The notes under the pieces: model-generated
Seen by the model: the letters and a program-made list of their open reading frames with translations, nothing else
The model's database searches: none
What the model was told of the DNA's origin: nothing
Position numbers and translations under genes: made by a program
In this document: piece by piece, positions 9,822 through 20,127 of the stretch
How the letters are laid out: each line of letters opens with the position of its first letter
Position numbering within the stretch: the first letter of the stretch is position 1
Origin: Streptococcus zalophi
GTDB lineage: Bacteria > Bacillota > Bacilli > Lactobacillales > Streptococcaceae
NCBI RefSeq assembly: GCF_016481285.1
Contig: NZ_JAENBP010000006.1
Span: 1 to 64,000, forward strand
Length of the DNA: 64,000 nt
Direction of reading: 5' to 3'

Positions 9822-11107
9822 TTTAAAACACCATAGACATCATTTGCAATAGCTGTTATATCATCATAAGAAGCGTGATCTGTAAAAATTGATAGGATAA
9901 ACGGTTTTTCTGCATAGACAATCGCAACGTCATGTCTAAAATCGTAAGCATCGCCTATCTTGTGAGCCACTTGAACATCAATATCTTTTGAAATGCGCTC
10001 ATTATCAAATTTTGTTTGAGAGAGATAATCAATAATGGTACCATTTTGATAATAAATGGCTTCCATCATGAGTCCGGCTTGTTGAGCTGTACTATTTCTA
10101 CCAACCATATCCCAATTAGTGCCGATGGCCTTTGAAATACTTGTTTGATAATTAGCATCGTATTTATCATCAACATAATAACCTAGTAAGTTACTAGCAA
10201 CATTATCTGAATTTTGACTAACTGCTTTTAAAAGAGACTCAAGACTATATTCCTTGTCATCGGGCAGTTTACTCATATCACCACTGCCATCTGTGTCATA
10301 GGCACCTTCAAAGTTCATTGAAGCTTCATTGTACTTGAAACGATTGTCTAAAGAAAAAGTCTTGGTGTCAAGTTTTTCTTGAGCGTAGTATAAAATAGGA
10401 AGTTTGGTAATACTCGCAGAATACATGACTTTGTCCGCATTGATTTGTGCCACTTCTTGGCTGTCAAGATCCTTAACATAAACTGAAATGTCCGCATTTT
10501 GATATTTTTCATTCAAAATATCTTGAACATGTGCCATGCGATTATCATTTTCAGAAAGTGTGGTAGCATCAATCCATCCTTTTTCTTCAACTTTATAATA
10601 AGTCCCATGATTGGTTGTTGCTTTTTGTGACACTTTAACACTGGTAAAATCAGTAACTGTTTTCTCTGACGGTTTTACACCCGTTACAAAAGGTTGTGGG
10701 TAAAAAACAGCTTTTTTCCCTACCCAAAATGTAGCGTCAATAGGTTCTTGACTTAAAATGACATCATCAAAAATCACATCATAACTAGCACTAATAAAGC
10801 CACCATTTGATAATTCAAACACTGGCACATTGGTATCATTAATGAGAAAACGATTTAAACTAATTTGGGTATTTGCAGTTAAAATGTTTAAAGGTTTTGA
10901 TAGATTCACATCTTCATAAATTTGGGCGTCTTGTTTTAAGACGGGATTTTCAGGGAAATAAGAAAAATAGTCTACTTGACTAGCTGGATTTTGTAATAGT
11001 TGGTATTGCAATCCGTTAGACAAAGAAGCCTCTTTTTCCGTACTGATGATGGAGAGAGGTAACAAAAAGACAGACATTGCTAAAAAGAATGCGAATACTT
11101 TTTTCAT
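9818..11107 (-). CDS. Secreted class A beta-lactamase-like serine hydrolase
   Basis: An N-terminal signal peptide (about 1-22) precedes a region of about 150 residues with SH3-like character and then a penicillin-binding/beta-lactamase fold. Active-site signatures are S-I-T-K (232-235), S-D-N (300-302) and K-I-G (383-385); the last deviates from the usual K-T-G. The gene occupies the place between divIC and tilS where streptococci carry an orthologous uncharacterised beta-lactamase-family gene. It is more likely a cell-wall-related hydrolase or peptidase than a resistance determinant; this is inference from position and the changed K-T-G box. Its start ATG overlaps the stop of the preceding 41-codon gene. 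Confidence 0.88.
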   Translation of the reverse strand: MKKVFAFFLAMSVFLLPLSIISTEKEASLSNGLQYQLLQNPASQVDYFSYFPENPVLKQDAQIYEDVNLSKPLNILTANTQISLNRFLINDTNVPVFELSNGGFISASYDVIFDDVILSQEPIDATFWVGKKAVFYPQPFVTGVKPSEKTVTDFTSVKVSQKATTNHGTYYKVEEKGWIDATTLSENDNRMAHVQDILNEKYQNADISVYVKDLDSQEVAQINADKVMYSASITKLPILYYAQEKLDTKTFSLDNRFKYNEASMNFEGAYDTDGSGDMSKLPDDKEYSLESLLKAVSQNSDNVASNLLGYYVDDKYDANYQTSISKAIGTNWDMVGRNSTAQQAGLMMEAIYYQNGTIIDYLSQTKFDNERISKDIDVQVAHKIGDAYDFRHDVAIVYAEKPFILSIFTDHASYDDITAIANDVYGVLK

Positions 11108-11229
11108 TTTGTTTTGTCCTCTCCCTTCTTTGTTTTTTCTTTTAATTGTTGATTCTTCTCAGATAGTTCTTTTAGTTTATCATCTGAGTATGTCAAAAAT
11201 TTTTCGATAGTATTAATTAAATTTTTCAT
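11104..11229 (-). CDS. Small 41-residue protein of the streptococcal divIC-tilS cluster (SP_0009-like)
   Basis: A short frame runs from the ATG at 11229 to the TGA at 11104. The product starts [18 protein letters not shown] and ends in a Lys/Glu-rich, probably helical tail. Its start overlaps the divIC stop (TAATG) and its stop overlaps the start of the beta-lactamase-like gene (ATGA), so both junctions are coupled. That double overlap, in a position where streptococci have a comparable tiny gene, is the main evidence that it is translated. The function is unknown. Confidence 0.75.
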   Translation of the reverse strand: MKNLINTIEKFLTYSDDKLKELSEKNQQLKEKTKKGEDKTK

Positions 11230-11600
11230 TATTTTGGTAGTAATTCCGGGGTTTGAAGAATAACTTCTCCCTCAAATTTATAGGAATATTTGGCACGCGC
11301 ATACTTTTCAACGTAATCTGTATCTTTTAAGCGGTTAGCCAGTTCTTTTTTTTGATTGGTTTCTTCTTCTAGAGTATTGAATTCTTTTTGTAATTCAATG
11401 ATTTGCTGCTTTCTATTTTCCAAAGCGACATAACTTGATACTAAGTTATAGGTTGGTAAAATAAACAGCAAAGTAATGACAATCAATACTAAACCGATAA
11501 AACGATGACGTTTACGAATTTCTTCTTCTTCAAAACGTTTTTTTTGATTAGCATCCTTGATAAAGTCATTATTTAATTGAACAATATTAGGCTTCTTCAT
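11229..11600 (-). CDS. divIC: Septum formation initiator DivIC
   Basis: DivIC is a bitopic division protein acting with FtsL and DivIB (FtsQ) at the septum. The 123-residue product has a charged cytoplasmic start, one transmembrane helix (about 34-51), and a coiled-coil segment (about 58-92, rich in Glu, Lys and Leu), followed by the short extracellular end with [13 protein letters not shown], typical of the DivIC/FtsB family. It overlaps the upstream S4-domain gene by 14 bases in another frame and the downstream small gene by one base. The neighbourhood rqcP-divIC is conserved from Bacillus to streptococci. Confidence 0.93.
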   Translation of the reverse strand: MKKPNIVQLNNDFIKDANQKKRFEEEEIRKRHRFIGLVLIVITLLFILPTYNLVSSYVALENRKQQIIELQKEFNTLEEETNQKKELANRLKDTDYVEKYARAKYSYKFEGEVILQTPELLPK

Positions 11601-11859
11601 CTTTATCTATCCTTGTTTCACTAATGATTTCATACATTTTGCTAGCATCTTCTTTTTTGGTGCTGTCTTTCATCTCTAACACACGTACCACTAATAATTT
11701 GTTTCCAAATCTTATTTCAATGGTATCGTTATATTTTAATTTGGTAGAGCTTTTAGCCAAAATGCCATTAACTTTTATGCGACCTTTATCTGCTACTTCT
11801 TTAGCAACTGGTCGTCTTTTTATTAAACGCGATACTTTCAAATATTTATCTAATCTCAT
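11587..11859 (-). CDS. rqcP: S4-domain RNA-binding protein RqcP (YabO/Hsp15 family)
   Basis: The protein starts [16 protein letters not shown] and is almost entirely one S4 domain (about 1-60) plus a charged tail. In Bacillus subtilis RqcP works with RqcH to add alanine tails to nascent chains on stalled 50S subunits (ribosome quality control). The ATG at 11859 is preferred over a GTG at 11871 because GAGGG lies six bases before it and the family begins with this methionine. It sits between the flippase gene and divIC. The function assigned here is from family membership. Confidence 0.9.
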   Translation of the reverse strand: MRLDKYLKVSRLIKRRPVAKEVADKGRIKVNGILAKSSTKLKYNDTIEIRFGNKLLVVRVLEMKDSTKKEDASKMYEIISETRIDKDEEA

Positions 11860-11885
11860 AATAACCCTCACATCTCTTCATTTTA

Positions 11886-13394
11886 TCACTTTTCTTTGTA
11901 GAATGGTAGAAAAGTAAATAATCTTTTATCAAAAATTTGCCAACTCTTACTTAGAAAAAGAAAAATACCAGCACCCACAAGGGTTGATAGAACAATATTA
12001 ACAAATAAAGCTAAGCGATTAGTACTTGGTAAAAGATAACTAGTTGCCAAAGTAAAACTAATCATAACAAGGACAGAAATAACAAATTTGGGTGTTAAAA
12101 GAGATAGTAAATTCACTTTTTCTTTTTTGAGATAACAACTTAAAACAAGAATTAAAGCAAAAACTGTTGATAAACTAGCTCCCACAATTCCAAAAATGAC
12201 GGTTAAAGGATAGGTGATAAGTCCTTTTACCACAATTCCAACAAGAAGATAAAGTAACGATTGTTTATTTTGACCTTCAATAAATAAGGTCTGATGAAAA
12301 AATTGGATAAGACTAGTTAAAAAGATGATGAAAAGATAAATCATCAATGCTTCAATACCAAGATTATTTTTAAATAAAAAACGATTCATCTCAGGTAAAA
12401 TGGCTAGAAAACCTAGAGTTATCACACTATTAAAATAAAAAATGAAAGCTAAGAATAATTTATTCTCTCTCTGATAATCTTCTTTTTGTCGATGATAGTA
12501 TCGCGTCAATTTAGGAAGATAAGTAGTAAATAAAGCCGTTGAAAAAATAAGACCAAATTGAATTAAGGGTTGTCCACGATCAAAAATCCCTTTTTCAATT
12601 TCTGCCAAATTATTTGATAGTCCTTGCGTAACCAGTGCATTTTTAACTAAAAACGCATCAATCAATTGAAACAAGAGTAAGTAAATGGAAAAAAAGATAA
12701 AAACAAGACTTGGAAAACCTATATGTTTAATGGCTGTTAGGGTTAAAGAGCCATTTCGTATGATTTTTTTCAGAGAAACAGGTGCTTTTCTTATTAAATA
12801 GATTAATGTGATAGCACTGGCTAAAAAACTACCTAAAACAGCAATAGTAGCAGCCTGGTAAATGGTTAGATGCCAAATTCCATAAATGATTGCTGCTAAA
12901 ATAATCACAGAAATTCTAATCGTCTGTTCAACAACTTGACTAACTGCTGTTGGTCGCATATTTCCTCTTGCTTGAGCCAACCCTCTATAAAAAGAGATAA
13001 AAGGGACCAAGAGTAAGGTTAAACCTACAATCTGAATAGCTGTTTTTAAGGGACTAGCTCCCATTAATTCTGCTAAAAAACCACTAAAAAGGATTAAAAT
13101 AAGTGATCCTATCCCTGAAATAAGACACTCTAGTTGAAATAAGGTACCGAGTGTTTTTTTCTCTTGTTTTTGTGCCAAACTAGAAATGATATTAGGAAAA
13201 GCAATTAATCCTAAGGTTGAGATGATACCAATCAAAGGATAGATTTGTTGATAGGCATAAAAGCCTCTGTCACCAACAATATTTTGATAAGGAATACGGT
13301 AGATGGCAGCTAAAATTTTTGATATCAAACCAGCTAGAACAATGATAAAACTAGCTTTTTGAGTATGATTAAGACTTTCTTTCTTTAATGTCAT
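11886..13394 (-). CDS. MOP-superfamily oligosaccharide flippase-like membrane protein (SpoVB/MurJ-like)
   Basis: The 502-residue protein is hydrophobic throughout with about 12-14 transmembrane helices. The start region has the K-A-S-F-I-I-V-L-A-G-L-I-S-K-I pattern and the GDRGFYAYQQIYPLIGIIS segment characteristic of the MurJ/SpoVB/polysaccharide transporter group. Such proteins flip lipid-linked sugars, for example lipid II, across the membrane. The gene overlaps the end of mfd by 26 bases. In Bacillus and enterococci a paralogue occupies the same mfd-flippase-S4 slot. Which lipid-linked substrate it moves cannot be told from the sequence. Confidence 0.87.
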   Translation of the reverse strand: MTLKKESLNHTQKASFIIVLAGLISKILAAIYRIPYQNIVGDRGFYAYQQIYPLIGIISTLGLIAFPNIISSLAQKQEKKTLGTLFQLECLISGIGSLILILFSGFLAELMGASPLKTAIQIVGLTLLLVPFISFYRGLAQARGNMRPTAVSQVVEQTIRISVIILAAIIYGIWHLTIYQAATIAVLGSFLASAITLIYLIRKAPVSLKKIIRNGSLTLTAIKHIGFPSLVFIFFSIYLLLFQLIDAFLVKNALVTQGLSNNLAEIEKGIFDRGQPLIQFGLIFSTALFTTYLPKLTRYYHRQKEDYQRENKLFLAFIFYFNSVITLGFLAILPEMNRFLFKNNLGIEALMIYLFIIFLTSLIQFFHQTLFIEGQNKQSLLYLLVGIVVKGLITYPLTVIFGIVGASLSTVFALILVLSCYLKKEKVNLLSLLTPKFVISVLVMISFTLATSYLLPSTNRLALFVNIVLSTLVGAGIFLFLSKSWQIFDKRLFTFLPFYKEK

Positions 13395-16300
13395 CTAGTG
13401 CTTCTCCAAATTGTTTTAATTCTTCTAAAATCATGTAATCTTTTTTGTTTCTAACATCGAAAACAATCTCAATTTTTCCTTGATGTTCACTAATGCGAGC
13501 TTTTAGCTGAGTTTTCGAAATAGCTTCAAAATAGTCTTGGGTGAGATAAATGCTTAGTGATTTTTTTTCAAATCGAATTGTCAAATAGCCATTATTTTTT
13601 TGAACATACTCCACAAACGCTTTATCCATATAACTTTTAACGAGTCCTATTTCTAGAAGATAAGCCACTTGATCGGGGTATTCGCCAAAGCGATCGATGA
13701 TTTCTTCTTGTAATTCTTGGTAGCTATCTTGATTATTAATTTCTCTAATGCGTTTGTAAATTTCAATTTTTTGACGTTCATCAGCAATATAATCATTAGG
13801 AAGATAAGCATCTATTTTTAAGTCAATTTCAGTATTTCCTTTTTGTCTTTCTGGCAATTGACCTTGTTTACTTGCAATAGCTTCTTCAAGGAGTTGTGAA
13901 TACATTTCAAAACCAACTGAGTCAATGAAACCACTTTGAGAAGCACCAAGAATATTTCCTGCACCACGAATGGCTAAATCACGCATGGCAATTTTAAAAC
14001 CACTCCCTAGTTCTGTAAAGCCTTTGATGGCTTCTAAACGTTTTTCTGAGACTTCTGTTAATATTTTATCAGGATGATACATGAGATAAGCATAAGCTAA
14101 GCGACTACTTCGTCCAACACGACCTCGTAATTGGTAAAGGGTTGATAACCCCATATAATCAGCATTTTCAACAAATAAGGTGTTTACATTTGAAATATCA
14201 ACACCAGTTTCGATGATTGTTGTTGCTACTAAGACATCATACTCACCTTCAATAAAACTAAAGAGCGTGTTTTCCAACTGAATGTCACTCATTTGACCAT
14301 GTACAAAACCAATACTTGCTTCTGGTACAAGCTCTTTTAACTCAGAAACTTTTTTCTCAATCGTCTCAACACGATTATAGACATAATAAATCTGGCCACC
14401 ACGATCAATTTCTCTTAGAATGGCTTCTCTGATAATATCAGGATTTGAAGGAGTAACATAGGTTTGAACAGGATAGCGATTGGTTGGTGGTGTTTCAATT
14501 AAAGAAAGATCTCTAATTCCTAACATTGACATATGTAAGGTTCTAGGAATGGGTGTTGCTGTTAAGGTTAAAACATCGACTTTTGCTTTTAATTGTTTTA
14601 ATTTTTCTTTATGCTTAACACCAAATCGTTGCTCTTCATCAATGACAATTAATCCTAAATCAGAAAAAACAACATCATTTGATAAGATGCGATGAGTACC
14701 AATTAAAATATCAACTTGGCCCTTCTTCAACTGATCAAGAGTCATTTCTTGCTCTTTTTTTGTTTTGAAACGACTAACCAGATCAACCGTCACTGGATAA
14801 GCTTCAAAGCGTTCTTTAAAAGTCATATAGTGTTGTTGAGCAAGGACGGTCGTTGGGACTAATATTGCTACTTGCTTACCATCATTGACAGCTTTAAAAG
14901 CTGCTCTCATAGCAACTTCTGTCTTACCAAAACCGACATCACCAACAAGTAATCGGTCCATTGGTTGAGAGTTTTCCATATCTCTTTTAACTTCTTTGAT
15001 AGAGCGAAGTTGATCAGGAGTTTCGACAAAAGGAAAATCCGCATCAAATTCTTTTTGACTATCATCATCTGGCGAGAAAGCAAACCCCTTTAACTGACTT
15101 CTTTGGGCATAAAGTTTGATTAAATCATCAGCAATATCTTCAACCTGTTTAGATACTTTTTGTTTGGTGCGTTGAAAACGACCATCATTTAATTTGTTGA
15201 TTTTAGGCTCTTTGCCATCACTTGCAAGATATTTAGAAATGAGATTAATCTGCTCGACTGGAATAGAAATGCGATCTGAATTGTGGTATTGAATGGTGAT
15301 ATAGTCTTTATGAACACCTGAGACTTCAATGGTTTCAATACCTAAAAAACGACCAATCCCATGAATGTGGTGAACAACATAATCACCTTTTTCAAGCTCA
15401 TTATAGTTTTTGAGACGCTCCGCATTTGTCATTTGTGTGGTTCGTCTTTGACGTTTCACTTTTTTATGAAAAATTTCTTTTTCTGTGATTAAAACCAGTT
15501 TTTCATCAGCAAAATAAAAACTACTAGATAAAGACGATTGCATTAATTGAATGTGAAATGGGACAATGTGATTGTTTTCAGTAATAACAATATCTAAACC
15601 ATATTCTCTAAGCGTTTCTTGTAATTTGACTAGTTCCTTTTTTGTGCTTGATTGAATAATAACCGTTGTTTTTTGTTTTTGATAGCGATTAATCTCATCA
15701 ACCAATAAAGGTAATTGATTATAAAATTCTTGAATCGGATATTGATTATATTGATATAAGTCATCAAACGTCAGATTCCCCAAGCCACGATGAATAGAAG
15801 TGAAAAAAGTTGCAGGTTGATACTTTTTAAATGTTTGAAAATGATCAGCAAAGTAAGTCACTGTTGAAAGTGACTGATTTTTTTGCAAATCATCTGTTAA
15901 TAGTTGTGCACTTTCAAGCGTCAAACGCGTGTTTTGATCGTTAATTTTTTGAAAATCATCAAAGAAAACAAGCGTACCCTTTGGAAAATAGTCTTTTAGT
16001 GTCCATTCTTTTTCATAAAAGAGCGATAAAAACTGGCGATGACGCTCTGGTTTATGAAATTGTTTGATTTCTCTTAAAAAATCTTCCAAGAATGGTTTTT
16101 GTTCCTGATTAGCTACCTTTATCGCTTTTTCAATCTTAGAAGAAGCTCTCAAATAATCTTCTCTTGTTAGTAAGACATCATCTGCTGGATTGATGTCAAG
16201 AGATTCTAAAGAATGAAGTGATTTTTGTGTCTCACTGTCAAATTGTCTTATCCCATCAAGCTCATCACCAAAAAATTCAAATCGATAGGGAAATTCCTGA

Positions 16301-16866
16301 GTAATGTCATAAACATCAAGAATATCGCCTCTTTGACTAAACTCACCTGGATTTAAAACTTGAGACACACGATCATAACCCATTTGATGAAGGTGATTAA
16401 CCAACTCCTCGGGATTTTTTTCTTCTCCAACCACTAGAGAAATGGTAGCTTCTTTAAACTGTTTGGGACTAGGTAACAAGACCCTAAGACCAACAATGGT
16501 TGTGACTAAAATGCCTTTTTTGTTTCTATCTCGTAAGAATTTTAAGCTTTCTAGCCGAGAAGAAACTCTGTCTAAAGATGAAAAAATAAATTCTGCTGCT
16601 GGCACATCATCAGCAAAAAAATGATAAATAAAAGTATCCTCAATCACACTTGAGAGATTTGCAATCAATTCTTCTGCTTGATGTTGTGTTGCTGTCACAA
16701 TCACCAGTTTACCATCTTGTTCTTGGTAAGCCTTAGCCATTACTAGTGCTTTAGCAGAACCTGATAATCCCATGATAAGTTGACGTTTTTCTTGTTTAAT
16801 TGTTTTTAACCATTTGGTGATGGTTGTGTTTTGACCAATTAAGTCTAAAAGTGTTATCTTATCCAT
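13369..16866 (-). CDS. mfd: Transcription-repair coupling factor Mfd
   Basis: Mfd removes RNA polymerase stalled at DNA lesions and recruits UvrA. The 1165-residue protein shows, in order, the UvrB-like N-terminal module, the RNA-polymerase interaction domain starting near [18 protein letters not shown] (about 490-510), a superfamily 2 translocase with Walker [10 protein letters not shown] (about 644-652) and DEEQ box (about 743), motif VI region QLRGRVGRS, and the C-terminal TRCF domain. It overlaps pth upstream by 8 bases and the flippase downstream by 26 bases, so this is a tightly packed operon. The length is typical. Confidence 0.97.
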   Translation of the reverse strand: MDKITLLDLIGQNTTITKWLKTIKQEKRQLIMGLSGSAKALVMAKAYQEQDGKLVIVTATQHQAEELIANLSSVIEDTFIYHFFADDVPAAEFIFSSLDRVSSRLESLKFLRDRNKKGILVTTIVGLRVLLPSPKQFKEATISLVVGEEKNPEELVNHLHQMGYDRVSQVLNPGEFSQRGDILDVYDITQEFPYRFEFFGDELDGIRQFDSETQKSLHSLESLDINPADDVLLTREDYLRASSKIEKAIKVANQEQKPFLEDFLREIKQFHKPERHRQFLSLFYEKEWTLKDYFPKGTLVFFDDFQKINDQNTRLTLESAQLLTDDLQKNQSLSTVTYFADHFQTFKKYQPATFFTSIHRGLGNLTFDDLYQYNQYPIQEFYNQLPLLVDEINRYQKQKTTVIIQSSTKKELVKLQETLREYGLDIVITENNHIVPFHIQLMQSSLSSSFYFADEKLVLITEKEIFHKKVKRQRRTTQMTNAERLKNYNELEKGDYVVHHIHGIGRFLGIETIEVSGVHKDYITIQYHNSDRISIPVEQINLISKYLASDGKEPKINKLNDGRFQRTKQKVSKQVEDIADDLIKLYAQRSQLKGFAFSPDDDSQKEFDADFPFVETPDQLRSIKEVKRDMENSQPMDRLLVGDVGFGKTEVAMRAAFKAVNDGKQVAILVPTTVLAQQHYMTFKERFEAYPVTVDLVSRFKTKKEQEMTLDQLKKGQVDILIGTHRILSNDVVFSDLGLIVIDEEQRFGVKHKEKLKQLKAKVDVLTLTATPIPRTLHMSMLGIRDLSLIETPPTNRYPVQTYVTPSNPDIIREAILREIDRGGQIYYVYNRVETIEKKVSELKELVPEASIGFVHGQMSDIQLENTLFSFIEGEYDVLVATTIIETGVDISNVNTLFVENADYMGLSTLYQLRGRVGRSSRLAYAYLMYHPDKILTEVSEKRLEAIKGFTELGSGFKIAMRDLAIRGAGNILGASQSGFIDSVGFEMYSQLLEEAIASKQGQLPERQKGNTEIDLKIDAYLPNDYIADERQKIEIYKRIREINNQDSYQELQEEIIDRFGEYPDQVAYLLEIGLVKSYMDKAFVEYVQKNNGYLTIRFEKKSLSIYLTQDYFEAISKTQLKARISEHQGKIEIVFDVRNKKDYMILEELKQFGEALDDIKERKS

Positions 16867-17428
16867 TATATTTTTGCATCATCTTTTCAAAATTTTGTTC
16901 TTGTAAGTAGTCCTTGACAATGGTGTCAACCTTATCTAGCGTGTTTAAAATGGTTATCTTATCCTCTGTGGAAAATGGTGTTAAGACATGTTTAACAACA
17001 GTCATTTTTCCTACTGGACGACCAATCCCAACCTTAATACGCTTAAAGTCTTTAGTTCCAATATGTTCTATAATACTTTTGATACCATTATGTCCACCTG
17101 CTGAACCTTTTTGACGTAGTCTGATTTTTCCAACGGCTAAGTCAAGATCATCATAAATCACTAACAGATCATCAACTGACACATTAAAGTAGGTTAATAG
17201 AGCTCTCACAGCAATACCACTATTATTCATAAAGGTAGTAGGTTTCACAACATATACTTTTTCACCATTGTGGAAAAAACTTCCGATATCAGCTTTAAAG
17301 ATGATATTAGCTGTAAAGGTTGTGTCAATTTCCTTGACAATGGTGTCAATTGCCATAAAACCAACATTGTGCTTTGTTTCGTGATATTTACTACCCGGAT
17401 TTCCTAATCCAACAATCATTTTTGTCAT
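16859..17428 (-). CDS. pth: Peptidyl-tRNA hydrolase
   Basis: Pth recycles peptidyl-tRNAs that drop off the ribosome by cleaving the ester bond. The sequence has [18 protein letters not shown] (7-24) with the substrate-binding Asn and catalytic His, [12 protein letters not shown] (about 59-70), DDLDL and GGHNGIKS. The length of 189 matches the family. GAGGG stands six bases before the ATG at 17428. It is the first gene after the ychF terminator and appears to head the operon running to ftsH; no clear promoter is visible in the short gap. Confidence 0.96.
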   Translation of the reverse strand: MTKMIVGLGNPGSKYHETKHNVGFMAIDTIVKEIDTTFTANIIFKADIGSFFHNGEKVYVVKPTTFMNNSGIAVRALLTYFNVSVDDLLVIYDDLDLAVGKIRLRQKGSAGGHNGIKSIIEHIGTKDFKRIKVGIGRPVGKMTVVKHVLTPFSTEDKITILNTLDKVDTIVKDYLQEQNFEKMMQKYNG

Positions 17429-17456
17429 TTATTTCCCTCTACTTAAACACTAAAAG

Positions 17457-17479
17457 GGTTGGAAATAGTATTTCCAACC
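17457..17479 (-). terminator. Terminator after ychF
   Basis: A stem of 11 bp, GGTTGGAAATA/TATTTCCAACC, lies between ychF and pth and is followed on the minus strand by CTTTT. The A/T runs on both flanks extend the pairing. Confidence 0.75.
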
Positions 17480-17493
17480 TTTTTAATTGTTAA

Positions 17494-18609
17494 CTACACA
17501 TTAAATCTAAATTCCATGATATCGCCGTCTTGAACGAGATACTCTTTTCCTTCTTCTCTCAAGCGACCAGCTTCTTTAACTGCTTTCTCACTACCGTAAG
17601 TCATTAAATCGTCATAACTCATAGTAACCGCGCGGATAAAACCTTTTTCAAAGTCAGAGTGGATAATGCCTGCTGCTTGTGGTGCTTTCATTCCCCGTTT
17701 AAAGGTCCAAGCTCTCACTTCTTTTTCACCAGCTGTAAAGTAGGTACCAAGACCCAAAAGGTGATAAGCAGCTCTGGTTAACTTATCAACACCTGATTCA
17801 GTCAACCCAATAGCTTCTAAGAATTCCCCTTTTTCATCATCATCAAGCTCAGAAATTTCTTCTTCTGCACGCGCAGAGATGACAACAACTTCAGCATTCT
17901 CAGTTTCAGCAAAGGCTCTGATTTGTTTAACGTAGTCAATGCTATCTGGATCAGCAACCTTATCTTCGTCAACATTAGCCACATAAAGAACTGGTTTTGT
18001 TGTGAGAAGAAAGAGCCCTTTGACAACTTTTTCTTCTTCCTTATCAAAAGCAACTGTTCTAGCTGATTTTCCTTCTTCAAGAACTGGTTTTATTTTAGAG
18101 AGAACATTAAATTCTGCCACAGATTCTTTATCTTTTTGTGTACGAGCCATTTTTTCAACACGCGCATAGCGTTTATTAACAGACTCAAGGTCTGCTAAAA
18201 TCAACTCTAAATTGATGGTTTCAATGTCAGAGATAGGATCAACAAAATCACTTTCACGTCCTTGTTCTCGCATAACATTTTCATCATCAAAGGCACGTAC
18301 AACGTGGACAATAGCATCCACTTGACGGATATTGGCTAAAAATTTATTTCCTAAACCTTCACCCTTTGAAGCTCCTTTGACAATCCCTGCAATATCTGTA
18401 AACTCAAAAGTTGTTGGAACTGTTTTTTTAGGAACAATAATTTCAGTAATTTTTTGGAGGCGTTCATCTGGAACTTCTACCATTCCAACATTTGGGTCAA
18501 TAGTTGCAAAAGGGTAGTTGGCAGCTTCTGCACCTGCTTTTGTTATTGCGTTAAATAAGGTTGATTTTCCCACATTTGGTAAACCAACAATGCCTGCTGT
18601 TAAAGCCAT
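17494..18609 (-). CDS. ychF: Redox-regulated ATPase / OBG-like GTPase-family protein YchF
   Basis: YchF (OLA1 family) is a ribosome-associated P-loop ATPase of the Obg group. The product begins MALTAGIVGLPNVGKSTLF with G1 motif GLPNVGKS; the non-canonical G4 motif NVDE (about 205) explains ATP rather than GTP preference in the family. A coiled-coil insertion and a C-terminal TGS domain (about 285-371) ending MEFRFNV follow. An upstream in-frame ATG at 18627 exists, but family proteins start at 18609 (371 residues) and the GGAG stands between the two ATGs. It is monocistronic, with its own terminator. Confidence 0.94.
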   Translation of the reverse strand: MALTAGIVGLPNVGKSTLFNAITKAGAEAANYPFATIDPNVGMVEVPDERLQKITEIIVPKKTVPTTFEFTDIAGIVKGASKGEGLGNKFLANIRQVDAIVHVVRAFDDENVMREQGRESDFVDPISDIETINLELILADLESVNKRYARVEKMARTQKDKESVAEFNVLSKIKPVLEEGKSARTVAFDKEEEKVVKGLFLLTTKPVLYVANVDEDKVADPDSIDYVKQIRAFAETENAEVVVISARAEEEISELDDDEKGEFLEAIGLTESGVDKLTRAAYHLLGLGTYFTAGEKEVRAWTFKRGMKAPQAAGIIHSDFEKGFIRAVTMSYDDLMTYGSEKAVKEAGRLREEGKEYLVQDGDIMEFRFNV

Positions 18610-18672
18610 AAAATTTCTATTCTCCATTCAAAAATTCAATCATCACTATTATAGCATAAAATCAAAGGAAAA

Positions 18673-18692
18673 AGCCTGCAAGATTGCAAGCT
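18673..18692 (-). terminator. Terminator of the small XRE regulator gene
   Basis: On the minus strand AGCTTGCA-ATCT-TGCAGGCT, an 8-bp stem with one G-U pair, is followed by a run of U. It lies just past the stop of the gene ending at 18704. Confidence 0.6.
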
Positions 18693-18703
18693 GATGATTA
18701 TTC

Positions 18704-19066
18704 TTAAGGAGCAATTCCTTTAGAACGTAAGAACCAGTAAAATAAATAAAGAAAGACAAGAATATAAAACCATTTATACGGACTAAAAACCTTAACAAAC
18801 CATTGTCCTAGTCTAGTGAAAAACTCCCAACCATTCATACTTTTATCAATGATTTGTACAGGTGGTTTCTTACCTGTCACTAATTCGTCTAAACTAAGTT
18901 CTAATAATTCGGACAGACTAACAAGATTTTCCAAATCCGGAGTAGCTTCACCATTTTCCCACTTTGAAATGGCTTGTCTAGAGATAAATAATTCTCTTGC
19001 CAAATCTTCTTGAGATAGTTTTCTTTTATTGCGATGTATTTTTAATTGTTCTGCAAATAGAGTCAT
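18704..19066 (-). CDS. XRE-family regulator with C-terminal membrane segment
   Basis: Residues 1-62 form an HTH_3 domain (KLSQEDLARELFISRQAISKWENG is the recognition region). A linker with KKPPVQIIDKS follows, then a Trp/Phe-rich hydrophobic stretch (about 97-114) that could be one membrane helix. Membrane-tethered HTH regulators of this plan are common in Lactobacillales. GAAGGGAG lies upstream of the ATG. It stands alone between ychF and a DUF1275 gene, both in the same direction. The regulated targets are unknown. Confidence 0.8.
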   Translation of the reverse strand: MTLFAEQLKIHRNKRKLSQEDLARELFISRQAISKWENGEATPDLENLVSLSELLELSLDELVTGKKPPVQIIDKSMNGWEFFTRLGQWFVKVFSPYKWFYILVFLYLFYWFLRSKGIAP

Positions 19067-19300
19067 TACTAGAGCTCCCTTCTTTATTTTATACCTTTAT
19101 CTTAGCTCTTTTGTTTTGATTTCACTAGCACTTTTTGACGCAACTAATAGTTGCAAAAATCTTCTAAAAGCTTATTTAAAAAGGTTTTCATGGTTGCAAA
19201 CAAATTTTAAATACTAATCACAAAAAACAGTGGCTATGTTAATCTTACATGTCCTGACACAAGAAACTTCTAAATCCTTGTAAAAAACAAAATAAATCAT

Positions 19301-19963
19301 TCATAAAAAAGTTTGTTTGTCTTTCACAAGTAAAAAAATAGCCATTCCTAAAAAAATCAAACTAAGTAATATGGTTGCTTGTCCTAAATAAGTAACAAAA
19401 AAACCATTTAATAAGGCACCAAAAGCAAAACTAACTAATATAAATAGTGTATCTTTGAAAGCTATTTTCTTTGTTGTATCATGATCAATATAAGCTTCAA
19501 AAAAATAAGTGGCAAGATTGCGTAAATTTCCAGTCATCATTAAAGATGTAAAAGGTTTTCCTTTTAATTTAGCAAATACTTGTAGTTGCATCGCTGCAGC
19601 AATGGATAGTAATGCATTTGCTAGTAGATTTGGGAGAAATGATGAAAAAACTCCTACAAATAGTAACAATACAGTTTCAAAAAGTAAAAACCATAATTGC
19701 TGATTTTTGCTAATTTTCTTTTGTAGTTGTCTTGCGATTAAAACCCCAAAGAAAAAAGCAATAATTGGAATAAGATGATTGATTAAAATAGACCAATTAG
19801 CCTGTCCTAAATGGATGCCTAGTAAAATAAAATTACCTGTTTGAAGCCCAGCAAACACTTCACCATGAGCTAAAAAAGTGTATGCATCTAAACCACCTGC
19901 CACTGCAGCTAGAGTAAGTCCAAATTCTAACCGTTCATGAACTTCATATTTTTCTGTTTCCAT
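19301..19963 (-). CDS. DUF1275 (YoaK family) membrane protein
   Basis: The 220-residue product has about six transmembrane helices and the DUF1275 features: AGGLDAYTFLAHGEVFAGLQTGNFI near the start and MMTGNLRNLATYFFEAY in the second half. Family members are small inner-membrane proteins of unknown function, sometimes suggested to be transporters. It is transcribed alone; 230 bases with no gene separate it from the XRE gene, holding only that gene's ribosome site and probable promoter. Confidence 0.82.
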   Translation of the reverse strand: METEKYEVHERLEFGLTLAAVAGGLDAYTFLAHGEVFAGLQTGNFILLGIHLGQANWSILINHLIPIIAFFFGVLIARQLQKKISKNQQLWFLLFETVLLLFVGVFSSFLPNLLANALLSIAAAMQLQVFAKLKGKPFTSLMMTGNLRNLATYFFEAYIDHDTTKKIAFKDTLFILVSFAFGALLNGFFVTYLGQATILLSLIFLGMAIFLLVKDKQTFL

Positions 19964-20002
19964 ATGATACGACCTTCTTTTTAAAAATGATACTAATTAT
20001 AA

Positions 20003-20029
20003 AACGGCAAATGTCATTCAATTGCCGTT
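20003..20029 (-). terminator. Probable terminator downstream of the aldo/keto reductase
   Basis: AACGGCAA/TTGCCGTT forms an 8-bp stem with an 11-base loop followed on the minus strand by TTTTATAATT. A second hairpin nearby (AAAACATCA/TGATGTTTT, 20053-20074) has no adjacent U run on either strand. Confidence 0.5.
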
Positions 20030-20127
20030 ATTTATTATAAATCTTTTTTCCCAAAACATCAGTGATGATGTTTTGAAGGTCTTTTTTTATAAATCCTTAC
20101 AACTTAGTTTAATCTTAGTATCTTTTC

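Noticed and set aside
8002-11600. A new defence or toxin system in the beta-lactamase/small-protein stretch
   Set aside because: Gene order is the conserved streptococcal divIC-to-ftsH block; nothing indicates an acquired system.
19140-19205. Two copies of GTTGCAAA before the small XRE gene as an operator
   Set aside because: Only an 8-base direct repeat in very AT-rich DNA, not symmetrical and not well placed relative to a promoter.
20053-20074. Hairpin AAAACATCA/TGATGTTTT as a terminator
   Set aside because: On neither strand is it followed directly by a T run; the hairpin at 20003-20029 is a better candidate.
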